From: Trichomonas vaginalis G3
Taxonomy: Eukaryota > Parabasalia > Trichomonadida > Trichomonadidae
Length of the DNA stretch: 64,000 nt
Direction: 5' to 3'
NCBI RefSeq assembly: GCF_026262505.1
Contig: NC_067207.1
Coordinates: 24,148,082-24,212,081 of the forward strand
Part shown: in pieces, positions 31,290-39,643 of the stretch
How positions within the stretch are numbered: the first letter of the stretch is position 1
Layout: each line of letters begins with the position of its first letter
Notes under the pieces: generated by a model
The model's database searches: none
What the model saw: only the letters and a program-made list of their open reading frames with translations
What the model was told of the DNA's origin: nothing
Translations under genes and position numbers: made by a program

Positions 31290-32026
31290 TTAATATTTTC
31301 TAAAAAGTCAACTTCAACAGTCATTCGCACTGGTGCCTTCAGTTCTACAGGCTCTCCTTGAAAGTCAACAAGTCTGAATTGCATGTCTTTCAAATTATGA
31401 GGACTAATGCGAATCCATTTACCTAAATGAGTTGCTATGACAGGAACGTTTGGAATGAACATTGAATTGACTGCATAACAGAAAGACTTATATTCTACTG
31501 AACCTTTACTATTAACTCCTGAAATACCTGTGACATTAGCTATTTTAGACTCAATGTACAAACAATTACCATAACATACGTATGGAACAGATTTCATCTC
31601 AATCGTTTTGTCAACACTTTTCAAAGGAAATGTCATATGGTATGCTCCCAGAAGCAATTGAACTCTATGACTCATTCGTGTTATCTTAAACTCCTTCACA
31701 TAACTGAACTTCAAAACTCCTGCAATAAGTTTAACATTCATTAAGTTTTCTTCGTTATCCTTGTTTATTGTAGTATTTATGAGAGCATTTAACACTCCAG
31801 CTAATGTTTCCATCTTATATTCTACATTATTGTGAAATCTTATTTCGTGCTTCTTTCCATCTATTTCAAACTCCATGAAATCTGTTTCATCTGTTATGAC
31901 AAAAGTTGCGATAGTATTGAAGTCAACAACTCTGAAAGCAAGTGCTTCATTCTGTAGACCTAAGTTTGTTTGAAGCTTTACTGTTCCATATTCGTTTGGG
32001 TCTGTACTTTGCAAATAGAACAACAT
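31250..32026 (-). CDS. Minor virion protein, probable jelly-roll type (258 aa)
   Basis: Beta-rich protein ending with FRLVDFQGEPVELKAPVRMTVEVDFLE, a pattern shared with 1209-1946 of copy 1 and with the other two minor proteins of copy 3. Ends like this are compatible with the last strands of a jelly roll. It starts 17 bp from the divergent fibre gene at 32044. Family assignment is inference. Confidence 0.5.
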   Translation of the reverse strand: MLFYLQSTDPNEYGTVKLQTNLGLQNEALAFRVVDFNTIATFVITDETDFMEFEIDGKKHEIRFHNNVEYKMETLAGVLNALINTTINKDNEENLMNVKLIAGVLKFSYVKEFKITRMSHRVQLLLGAYHMTFPLKSVDKTIEMKSVPYVCYGNCLYIESKIANVTGISGVNSKGSVEYKSFCYAVNSMFIPNVPVIATHLGKWIRISPHNLKDMQFRLVDFQGEPVELKAPVRMTVEVDFLENIKCNSLQENSELKI

Positions 32027-32043
32027 TTTATTCTCATTAAAAT

Positions 32044-33378
32044 ATGACTATTGCTGCATATGCGTATGAAACAAATGAAGCAAGAAGAGCACATGAACTA
32101 GTAAACGAAAACTCAACTTTAACCATTGAAGGCAATGATTTAGTCATTGACGATGGAAAAACTAAAAAAGTCATTGATTTCGATACTTTTAACACTTATG
32201 ACCCATTCATTACAACAAGCAAGGTTCCTATCATAAATGATGGAACGGTGCAATATATAAATTCTACAGTAGATGCCTCATTAGTGAAAGTATTAAATGT
32301 TCTCATTGAATTGTTAAAGAGCTTTCGATTTGACGACAACATTAAATGCCTAAAGAATTTAGTCATGAATGAGAAACAAATTCTTGGCGTTGCTGGTAGC
32401 AGTAATGATGTACACCTTATGACATTAGAATATTATAACGAACATAAAGATGAACTGAAAGGAGAGAAGGGTGACACCGGACCTCAAGGACCACAAGGAA
32501 TACAAGGAATACAAGGAATACAAGGAATTCAAGGACCTCAAGGCGAAAACGGTTTGGATGGAAAGGATGGAAAGGATGGAAAAACTGCTAAATCATGGAT
32601 ATGGGACCTTATAAATACTGGTTTAACAGCTGCTTCATATGGAGTTCTTCAATACCAAATCGGAAAGATATGGGCGGTACTTGGTGAAGAAGTTTTAAAT
32701 GACGTTAAAAATGCTTTGAACTTCATTTCAAATGGTTCGGATACTATTAAAACTTTATCTGGTTGGATGCAAGAAACAAGGAGTCAAATAGATACTGTAA
32801 GACGTATAGCAAACAATGCACGTACGGGATTGGATACTTTACGACAAGCACAAAATACACTAAAGGAAGCAAATGATATTCTTGGCTCAGTATCAGACAT
32901 GCATGAAGATTGGCTTAAAGGTATTGACAAATCTTTAAAAAATCACAGTCAGTCTATTGCTGACTACAAGAAAAGTATAGATTTTTTACATAGTGCTATG
33001 GACGTACATGATGGAAGCATAAGGAACTTACTTAATGCTAACAATAACTTACCAGGAACTATTAAAGCATTTATAAAGTCCTTTGTAAAACCCGGTGCTC
33101 TAACATTTAGGTCTTTGAGAGCAAGAGCATTGAAGTCAAGAGATGCAGAAACTCCAACAGAACCTACAGAAGGAACTGAAACAACAGAAACTCCAGAAGA
33201 ACCACCAAAACCAACAGCTAATGAAATATTGTTCGAATATTTTCCAAGGTACTCTGTTCTCATTGCATACATTCAAGAAATACTTAAGAAAGCAGACTTG
33301 ACTTTAGGAGATGATGAAAGTTCTGTATATCTTTCGTTCCAGTTTCAAATAGCAGAACTTTTGAGACAGATATGTTAA
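32044..33378 (+). CDS. Fibre protein with collagen-like segment
   Basis: 444 residues. A globular N-terminal 135 residues is followed by a collagen-like Gly-X-Y stretch (residues about 140-178: GEKGDTGPQGPQG, GIQ repeats, GLDGKDGKDGK). Next come a hydrophobic helix (WIWDLINTGLTAASYGVL), long coiled-coil helices (DTVRRIANNARTGLDTLRQAQN) and a Pro/Thr/Glu-rich linker. Collagen-like segments trimerise fibres in phages and giant viruses. The gene overlaps the next fibre gene by 7 bp, implying coupled expression. Confidence 0.75.
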   Translation: MTIAAYAYETNEARRAHELVNENSTLTIEGNDLVIDDGKTKKVIDFDTFNTYDPFITTSKVPIINDGTVQYINSTVDASLVKVLNVLIELLKSFRFDDNIKCLKNLVMNEKQILGVAGSSNDVHLMTLEYYNEHKDELKGEKGDTGPQGPQGIQGIQGIQGIQGPQGENGLDGKDGKDGKTAKSWIWDLINTGLTAASYGVLQYQIGKIWAVLGEEVLNDVKNALNFISNGSDTIKTLSGWMQETRSQIDTVRRIANNARTGLDTLRQAQNTLKEANDILGSVSDMHEDWLKGIDKSLKNHSQSIADYKKSIDFLHSAMDVHDGSIRNLLNANNNLPGTIKAFIKSFVKPGALTFRSLRARALKSRDAETPTEPTEGTETTETPEEPPKPTANEILFEYFPRYSVLIAYIQEILKKADLTLGDDESSVYLSFQFQIAELLRQIC

Positions 33379-35129
33379 TGTATGACAACATATCTGATTT
33401 CACAAGATATGATGACGACCATGACCCCGAACACGGTGAAGAAGAAGTTTTACAAACATCCATTAAGACAGGAAAGGTTTTAACTCAAAGTCTCATTATT
33501 GACACCAAAGATGGCGAAGTGGACGTTCTTCAAGAGCTGAAGAAAAATACTTCTTCGGGAGGTGGTGGTAGGCATGAACTTGAAATAAATGAGATAGAAG
33601 AGAAATTAGCCGAAAAAGCAGATAAAGAACATAAACACAACATCTCCGATATAAATGAACTTCAAGCTACATTAAATAGTAAAGCGGACAAAAATGAACT
33701 TGACGCAATGAACAAAGTTTTGAAATCTCATAAACACAACATCTCCGATATAAATGAACTTCAAGCTACATTAAATAGTAAAGCGGACAAGAACCATGTT
33801 CATTATATAACTTCAGACGAACAGATTATAACGGACTACCATGGATATTTAACACGAAGTGATGAAGCGAAGACAAAAAATGTTAATGAAAGAAGATATA
33901 AATACATTCGTGCTAAAGGTTATGACATAAGCTGTACTGTACAGTATGATGTAGCTAAAGCACCAGAAGCATTTGGTTATACCGGTGAAATTTATGCCTC
34001 TACTTTCAATGTTAACGGTGTATTAGTTGAACCAAGATTTACTTTGAGAGTTAAGGCAAAAATAACGTTTGAAGATGCTATTAAAAGTAAAGCTGACAAA
34101 GTTGAACTCGAAGCAACGAACAAAGTTTTGAAATCTCATAAACACAACATCTCCGATATAAATGAACTTCAAGCTACATTAGACAGTAAAGCTGACAAGA
34201 ACCATACACATAAATCCTTCACTACTGTTAGAGCAGACGACATAATATTGAACTTTGACCTTGGTTCAAGTGCACCATTAGAAAATCCAAGTACAAGCGT
34301 AAAAGATACTCTTAACAGTTTAGATAAGAGTTGCAGGAACATTGAAAGTCATGCCAGAAACTTTGAAGCACATGAACTACCAACAATGTTAGATAAGAAA
34401 GCAGATAAAACTTATGTGGATGCAGAACTAACAAAGAAATTTTCGAAACCAGATACAATGACATTTACAACAGAAATTATAAATGGTGAACCAGCAACTC
34501 CATTTGAATTTGTTAGAGGTCTTCAACCAGATACTTTTGAATTTTTCTTGGATAATTCTATTGAACTAACATTACATTATAAAAGTGGAACAAATGCAAC
34601 ATTTCATCCGGGAGATACATTCCAAATGGTATTTAATGACATAAGTTCTTTAGAATATGTTTATAGAGTTATGAGCATATATGATTTAATATATCCTATA
34701 GGAGCTGTTTATACGTCTATGAATCCAATAAATCCAAACACTTTATTTGGTGGTAGATGGTATGAAATAGTTGACAGTTTTCCATTCTACACTAATACGC
34801 AGTCAATGAAGATGGGAGGTTCAAAGAAAATAGGTATTGAAAACCTTCCTTCACATATGCATAGGTTCAGTGGAAGAACATCTGTGGAAGGAAACCATTC
34901 ACATTCAATAACAAAAAGAGGTTATACAAATCTTGCAGCGGGTTCGGATAGACAGGGAATGCATAGATATGATATTTCAACTGACCCAGTAGATTCAAGC
35001 ACAGGTATTTTCTGTGGAACTGCAGGAAATCATACACATGTTGTAGCTGGTATTACAGACCCAGCAGGTAATGGAAAAGATTATATGCCTCCTTATATAA
35101 CAATGCACGCTTGGATACGAGTTGGTTAA
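33372..35129 (+). CDS. Receptor-binding fibre with KADK repeats and phage tail-collar-like tip
   Basis: 585 residues. Three copies of HKHNISDINELQATLNSKADK occur near residues 90-280 as fibre repeats. The C-terminal third holds a tail-collar/microvirus-type tip: YPIGAVYTSMNPINPNTLFGGRW, then histidine-rich GNHSH and GNHTH loops and a final MPPYITMHAWIRVG. That order (IG..Y.S....P...FGG.W ... PPY....W.R) is typical of phage tail fibre tips, where His loops bind metal. It indicates a cell-attachment protein in this Maverick. Start at 33372 or the methionine at 33378. Confidence 0.8.
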   Translation: MLMYDNISDFTRYDDDHDPEHGEEEVLQTSIKTGKVLTQSLIIDTKDGEVDVLQELKKNTSSGGGGRHELEINEIEEKLAEKADKEHKHNISDINELQATLNSKADKNELDAMNKVLKSHKHNISDINELQATLNSKADKNHVHYITSDEQIITDYHGYLTRSDEAKTKNVNERRYKYIRAKGYDISCTVQYDVAKAPEAFGYTGEIYASTFNVNGVLVEPRFTLRVKAKITFEDAIKSKADKVELEATNKVLKSHKHNISDINELQATLDSKADKNHTHKSFTTVRADDIILNFDLGSSAPLENPSTSVKDTLNSLDKSCRNIESHARNFEAHELPTMLDKKADKTYVDAELTKKFSKPDTMTFTTEIINGEPATPFEFVRGLQPDTFEFFLDNSIELTLHYKSGTNATFHPGDTFQMVFNDISSLEYVYRVMSIYDLIYPIGAVYTSMNPINPNTLFGGRWYEIVDSFPFYTNTQSMKMGGSKKIGIENLPSHMHRFSGRTSVEGNHSHSITKRGYTNLAAGSDRQGMHRYDISTDPVDSSTGIFCGTAGNHTHVVAGITDPAGNGKDYMPPYITMHAWIRVG

Positions 35130-35148
35130 ACTCTTTAACTTTACATAA

Positions 35149-36234
35149 ATGAGCTTGAAAGAAGTATTCGAACAACATCCATGGAGGTCATTTAAGAAGT
35201 TCAATGAAGCTGCAAAGAGTCGGGGATTTACTAACAGAGCTGAAGTGAAAAGGTTCTTTGACAAAAATGTTGTACATCAAACAAAAATAAACCCTTACGA
35301 CTACTTTTTACCAATTTACTCCAACACTCCTGACGCATACCAATTTGACACTCTCATTCAAAGCAGAAAAGGAGGACATAAACCATTCCTCATCTTCATA
35401 AATGTTAACACTCGTAAAGCATATGCATATCCAATGAAAAATAAAGGAACTCGTGAAGTGTTAAGAGTTTTACAAAAGTTTGTAGCAGAACATAACCCAA
35501 GTACTTTAACATCAGACCAAGACAGTGCATACCTCAGCAATGAAATCACAGAATTTCTCATTAAGCATAACATAACTCACTACACTACTGAAGACCATAA
35601 CCATAACATACTCGGCATCATAAACCGCTTCATAAGGACTCTCAGAGATTTAAACCAAGAGCGAGACTTTACCGAAGAAACAATGAAACATTTTCTCGAA
35701 GTATATAATTCCTCAACACATTCTACAACAGGACATACACCAAATTCAATGACACAACAACAAGAAGAAAAGTATATACAAAAGAAACGAAGCCAAACAC
35801 AAAATATCAGAAATTCAACACAATTTACCCTCATTCCTGGAACAAAAGTTCGTGTAGTTCTTGACGACAAACCGTTGACAAAGAAACGTTTAAGGTTAAG
35901 TCGAAATTATTATATCGTAGACTCTACGCAAGGTAATGGATATCTTATAAAAGCTGCCGACGACTCTATTGCGTTTTATCCTCGACATAAATTAGTCGAA
36001 AGTAGTAATGGCAAACTTGCTGAAACCATTGACGAAGCAAAGCGAGGAGTGGTTATTGAAATACTTGGCTATAACACAAACGATGACACTTATAAAGTAA
36101 GATATGAAGGAGGCGTTGAAGATGTTATACCATCTAAGAACTTGAGAGAGTCGAAGCCAACACATCTGGGACCATTAGAGCGGGAGTACTGGAAAGACAA
36201 AAATATGCCAGAAAGAATAAGAAAATTCTTCTAA
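35149..36234 (+). CDS. Retroviral-like (rve) integrase
   Basis: 361 residues. An N-terminal helical region (KKFNEAAKSRGFTNRAEVKRFF) precedes the RNase H-fold core with YQFDTLIQ (first Asp), LIFINVNTRKAYAYPM and TSDQDSAY (second Asp). A C-terminal Tudor/chromo-like barrel follows: KRGVVIEILGYNTNDDTYKVRYEGGVEDVIPSKNL. This is the standard Polinton integrase layout, which joins element ends to target DNA. Starts at TAAATG right after the fibre gene. Confidence 0.88.
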   Translation: MSLKEVFEQHPWRSFKKFNEAAKSRGFTNRAEVKRFFDKNVVHQTKINPYDYFLPIYSNTPDAYQFDTLIQSRKGGHKPFLIFINVNTRKAYAYPMKNKGTREVLRVLQKFVAEHNPSTLTSDQDSAYLSNEITEFLIKHNITHYTTEDHNHNILGIINRFIRTLRDLNQERDFTEETMKHFLEVYNSSTHSTTGHTPNSMTQQQEEKYIQKKRSQTQNIRNSTQFTLIPGTKVRVVLDDKPLTKKRLRLSRNYYIVDSTQGNGYLIKAADDSIAFYPRHKLVESSNGKLAETIDEAKRGVVIEILGYNTNDDTYKVRYEGGVEDVIPSKNLRESKPTHLGPLEREYWKDKNMPERIRKFF

Positions 36235-36271
36235 ACTTTTTCATTAGATGTAAATCAGACAAAAATATAAT

Positions 36272-36310
36272 TTTAGGTGAAGAGGTGAGATCTCACCTGT
36301 TTTTTCACCC
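36272..36310 (+). promoter_or_regulatory. AGATCT palindrome box 2
   Basis: TTTAGGTGAAG then AGGTGAGATCTCACCT (36283-36298), then GTTTTTTCACC. It lies about 100 bp upstream of the KilA-N gene start, between it and the integrase stop. Candidate operator. Confidence 0.65.
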
Positions 36311-36344
36311 CGTGAATTTTCATGAATTTTCACAAAAGACCAAA

Positions 36345-36398
36345 AATAAAGTTAGTTTTTTTTTTTTTTTTTTTTTTATTTTGTATGTAAAGACAATA
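36345..36398 (+). promoter_or_regulatory. T-rich leader motif upstream of KilA-N gene
   Basis: AATAAAGTTAG, a T run of about 21, TTTTGTATGTAAAGACAATA, then ATG. Nearly the same leader precedes 39644 and, in part, 37227. Shared, gene-proximal and orientation-specific, hence a likely promoter. Confidence 0.6.
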
Positions 36399-37067
36399 AT
36401 GTCAGTCGAAGCAAAAACATTCACGAACAAATCTAATGGTGAAACATTCACAAAAGGCACTTATAACGGTATTGAAGTCTTACGTAGAGACAAGGATGGT
36501 TACATTAATGCAACAAAGATGGCAAGAGAAGCAGGAAAGTTAAACCATTTAAACAGATTTCTCAATAGTGCTAAAATGCAGGAAATTCTTGAGTTTTGGT
36601 TGAAAGAATACGGTCGAGCCAAAAGTGGCTCAACCTCAAAACAAGCATTTTATGAGCTTACTAAGGGCGTTATGAATGAATTCAAAGGTATTTACATACA
36701 TGCTGACCTCGTTCATTTTGTTGCTGAATGGTGCTCTGTAAAGTATGCATTTTATGTCAAAGATATTATGGACTCCATAGACAAGAAAGTTCATGAGAAG
36801 TTAGATGAAGAAGAACTCGAAGATACAGTGGAGAATGCTAAACCTTTGTTCGAAGAAGAAGTTGGAAAAATGTGTGAAAAACAATTAGAACATGAACGTG
36901 AGATATATTATGGTTATAGAGATTCTCCATACGAACTAGACCAATGGGAACAAGAAGATTTAAAGAGAGAATTTAGAGAATATGAACTCGCTAAGATAGC
37001 ATTTGAAGCTGCAGAAAAGAAGTTAAAAGTTTGGGGTCGTTTTGTACAAAATATTGTGAGTAAATGA
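36399..37067 (+). CDS. KilA-N domain DNA-binding protein
   Basis: About 222 residues from MSVEAKTF; an upstream in-frame start at 36285 would lie in the palindrome box and is rejected. Residues 10-130 match KilA-N: YNGIEVLRRDKDGYINATKMAREAGK, a helix, FYELTKGVMNEFKGIYIHADLVHFVAEWCS and YAFYVKDIMD. KilA-N is a DNA-binding fold of phages, poxviruses and other large DNA viruses, often in regulators. The C-terminal 80 residues are charged coiled coil. It could be the factor that binds the nearby AGATCT boxes; this is speculation. Confidence 0.82.
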   Translation: MSVEAKTFTNKSNGETFTKGTYNGIEVLRRDKDGYINATKMAREAGKLNHLNRFLNSAKMQEILEFWLKEYGRAKSGSTSKQAFYELTKGVMNEFKGIYIHADLVHFVAEWCSVKYAFYVKDIMDSIDKKVHEKLDEEELEDTVENAKPLFEEEVGKMCEKQLEHEREIYYGYRDSPYELDQWEQEDLKREFREYELAKIAFEAAEKKLKVWGRFVQNIVSK

Positions 37068-37102
37068 ACCATTTATTTTTATTGAATTCAGTAAAAATAA
37101 TG

Positions 37103-37141
37103 TTTAGGTGAAGAGGTGAGATCTCACCTGTTTTTTCACCC
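37103..37141 (+). promoter_or_regulatory. AGATCT palindrome box 3
   Basis: TTTAGGTGAAG plus AGGTGAGATCTCACCT (37114-37129) plus GTTTTTTCACC, almost identical to box 2, followed by a shortened copy of the same T-rich leader before 37227. The whole box-leader unit appears to be duplicated. Confidence 0.65.
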
Positions 37142-37226
37142 TCGTGAATTTTCATGAATTTCCTTAAGATAGAAAAAATAAAGTTAGTTTTATTTTTATT
37201 TATTTTTTTTATTTTGTATAAAAGAT

Positions 37227-38117
37227 ATGATTTCAACAATCGGCACAACAACAATTCAAGCCGCGAACGGCGGGACTCTGTCCACAACAACAGCACCAAA
37301 CTCGCTAGTCATGAATCCTACGTCAATGTTAGTAGAGATGAAAAAACTTCATTCCTTCTTCATATACTTTCGAAACAAAAATCCAGAAGATAAAGCAAGA
37401 ACTTTTAACAAGTAATTTAGACTGTAGTGCGAAAGATGAAGAAAATGAAGAATATCTCTTATGAAATGCAGGACATTATTGACCATTTACCCAAATTGCC
37501 TGAAATCCAACAACAAAAACTCACTATTCCTGAATTCGACGAAATTGAAGTGAAAACCAACTGACTCAGTAGAAATAAAGAAGTTCATACGTAAAGTAAA
37601 TTATGAATTCCTTGGTTTTCATTGCAACCATAAGGTTATGGACAAAGATTGCGACATGGTATATAAGAATGTTTCTGACATATATAAATCTGAAGAATTT
37701 AAGACCTACGATAACTTTGTTTCATTAGTTGCAAAATGTGTTGGGAATAAGAGATAAAGATAGAAGAGGCAAAGTATGGAACGAACAAATAAGACCCGCT
37801 ATGTTTGAGATGAAGAAAACCATTGACGCTTAGTTGTTTTAGCTGGTTTTATTTCAATGTATAACGCAAAAATGAACCCGCAATGTTCAAAATGTAAGGC
37901 AGCAATTAGGAAATATAACTACTCAGTCAAAGAGATAGAAAGAATGAGAAACGACTATGCAGACTTAAAGAAAGAAGCAGAAAAGCCAGCAGAAGATAAA
38001 ATGAACATGTTAGAATTTCTGAACAAAAACTATCCAACAGCAGAAGATTTCCTTCTATCTGACGTCAAGAAGAAGTATAAAAAACCTTCGGTATTGTTAA
38101 AACTTTTGACATACTGA
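37227..38117 (+). pseudogene. Region of small or decayed accessory genes
   Basis: Begins with a box-plus-leader promoter like that of the KilA-N gene. Several short plus-strand coding-looking pieces follow, including a charged piece around 37560-37810 and an 86-residue frame at 37857-38117 with a CSKC motif and a coiled-coil-like helix. None matches a family I know. The stretch looks broken and probably held one or two regulatory genes. Confidence 0.4.
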
Positions 38118-38199
38118 CAGAAGAAATAGAAGCTACGAAATTGTTTAGGATTTCAAATATACATCGTACAATTCATGTAAAACGCTTGTGAAAAAACTG

Positions 38200-38239
38200 G
38201 GGTGAAAAAAGAGGTGAGATCTCACCTCTTCACCTAAAC
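38200..38239 (-). promoter_or_regulatory. AGATCT palindrome box 4
   Basis: Same box in reverse orientation: GGTGAAAAAAG, AGGTGAGATCTCACCT (38212-38227), CTTCACCTAAA. It lies 21 bp upstream of the 38260 start codon, the closest box-to-gene distance in the element. Confidence 0.65.
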
Positions 38240-38259
38240 ATTATTTTTGCTTTAATTAA

Positions 38260-38754
38260 ATGCTTTCCGGAAACGTCGATGAAAATCATATGGACAAATT
38301 ATATGAAAAAATTAATAATGATTACCCCTCATTAACCAGGGAAATGACGGATTCTATAGTTCGTAAATTCGATGAAATACAGGATATGTGGTTCGACAGA
38401 TTCGACATGAACGATAAGGAAAAGAGAAAGAACGATAACAATTTACTTACTAAAAGAATCCTAAAATCTAAAATAGGTGAAGCTTCAACATTTAACACAG
38501 TACATAACTTTTACACCGCTGTTTATATTTTCAATAATTTATTTAACGATGAACGAGAAAGAAAAAGTATGTTTAACGGAAGAAATGAATATGATTTTAT
38601 CCTTTGTGCTGTTCGGGATGTTGACATGAAACTAAAGAAAATATTCTTATTACAAGATGACACGGTTGAAGATGAAGTCAATGAGTTTTTAAATCGTGAT
38701 TTAAATGAAATTGATGAAGTTATGACCGAATGTTATAAAAAGTTCAAGGGGTGA
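38260..38754 (+). CDS. Hypothetical charged helical protein (164 aa)
   Basis: Begins at TAAATG just after palindrome box 4 and ends just before box 5, so the gene is bracketed by boxes. Strongly charged and helical throughout, with an FNTVHNFYTAVYIFNNLF central segment. No recognised domain. Confidence 0.55.
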   Translation: MLSGNVDENHMDKLYEKINNDYPSLTREMTDSIVRKFDEIQDMWFDRFDMNDKEKRKNDNNLLTKRILKSKIGEASTFNTVHNFYTAVYIFNNLFNDERERKSMFNGRNEYDFILCAVRDVDMKLKKIFLLQDDTVEDEVNEFLNRDLNEIDEVMTECYKKFKG

Positions 38755-38799
38755 AAAATTAGGTGAAAAATTAGGTGAGATCTCACCTCTTCACCTAAA
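38749..38799 (-). promoter_or_regulatory. AGATCT palindrome box 5
   Basis: GGGGTGAAAAATTAGGTGAAAAATT, AGGTGAGATCTCACCT (38773-38788), CTTCACCTAAA. It has an extra GGTGAAAA half-site and overlaps the stop codon of the preceding gene. Confidence 0.65.
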
Positions 38800-38907
38800 T
38801 TATATTTTTGTTCAAAGCTTCCACGAGAGAAAAGATTCCTCATTCGCTAAGGATTCCAAAAATGAAAAAATCATTGATTTCGGCTGAGAAAAAACAGCAA
38901 AACCCTT

Positions 38908-38981
38908 CTTCCACGGGAACAAAGAAATAAAGAAGAAATAAAGAAGAAATAAAGTAAATTTTTTATTTATTCCCGTGGAAG
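38908..38981. repeat. 12-bp perfect inverted repeat around an AAATAAAGAAG array
   Basis: CTTCCACGGGAA (38908-38919) and TTCCCGTGGAAG (38970-38981) enclose about 50 bp containing three AAATAAAG(AAG) units. A partly matching CTTCCACGAGAG lies at about 38818. It lies in a 400-bp stretch with no gene and could form a long hairpin or a protein site. Confidence 0.6.
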
Positions 38982-39047
38982 ATAGAGCACTTTTATGACA
39001 CTTTTTATTCACGACAAACAAGACAAACAAAGAAAATAAGAAAATAC

Positions 39048-39120
39048 GGCGCTGTCGCGGTTCGAACCACAGACTCTGACCCCTCCATAACACCACCTTA
39101 GACCACTGTGCTACGTAGCC
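39048..39120 (-). other. tRNA-like unit with A-box and B-box
   Basis: Minus-strand reading starts GGCTACG, followed by TAGCACAGTGGTCTA, a good internal A-box, and after about 35 bases GGTTCGAACC, a perfect B-box, with TTTTC downstream. Spacing fits a 73-base tRNA. The D-stem is weak, the T-stem pairs poorly and no convincing anticodon stem can be drawn, so it is probably a degenerate tRNA or a pol III promoter-like derivative. A tRNAscan-type search would settle it. Confidence 0.5.
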
Positions 39121-39161
39121 TGTCGACATAAGATTTTATAAATTGCATATTTGACGTAAAT

Positions 39162-39536
39162 TTATTTCCATCTAGCTTCCCACCGCATAAGATATTCATA
39201 CGTGTTTGTAAGACATTCATTAAAATTCTTTTCTATTGCATCTAATCTTGCGTTATTTTTTTCAATAGCTTGTCTGTATTCTTCATCATCTCCAGCAGTG
39301 TTTGGGTCTTCACGTTTAAAATATTCATTGTTAACCAATTTTTTATCTACAAATTTTATTAGTGTTTGATTCACTTCGTTATGATAACGGTCATATTCTT
39401 TCAATACGTAAGTGAAGACAAAATGCGTCGTACCTTCAATCTTAAAGCTTAAAGAACTTTCAACACAGTTTTGAGGGTCTGTCAGTGCGTCAATGAGATA
39501 GTATTCGAAGTCAGTCAATAATCTTTTTAAAGTCAT
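39162..39536 (-). CDS. Hypothetical protein (124 aa)
   Basis: Charged helical protein (MTLKRLLTDFEYYLIDALTD start, C-terminal AIEKNNARLDAIEKNFNECL coiled-coil-like helix, WEARWK end). No family recognised. It lies between the tRNA-like unit and a divergent KilA-N-type gene. Confidence 0.5.
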   Translation of the reverse strand: MTLKRLLTDFEYYLIDALTDPQNCVESSLSFKIEGTTHFVFTYVLKEYDRYHNEVNQTLIKFVDKKLVNNEYFKREDPNTAGDDEEYRQAIEKNNARLDAIEKNFNECLTNTYEYLMRWEARWK

Positions 39537-39589
39537 TTCATACAGGATAAAATTTAATGTTGTGAAGAAATAGTGTTTATCTCAGAAAA

Positions 39590-39643
39590 AATAACGCTAA
39601 TTTTATTTTTATTTATTTTTTTATTTTGTATGTAAAGACAGTA
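39590..39643 (+). promoter_or_regulatory. T-rich leader motif upstream of second KilA-N gene
   Basis: GCTAATTTTATTTTTATTT, a T-rich run, TATTTTGTATGTAAAGACAGTA, then ATG. Identical over most of its length to the leader at 36345-36398. Confidence 0.6.

Noticed and set aside
36358-36379. Long T run taken as a retroposon poly(A/T) tail
   Set aside because: The same T-rich leader precedes other Maverick genes at the same distance from ATG, so it is a promoter leader, not a retroposon tail.
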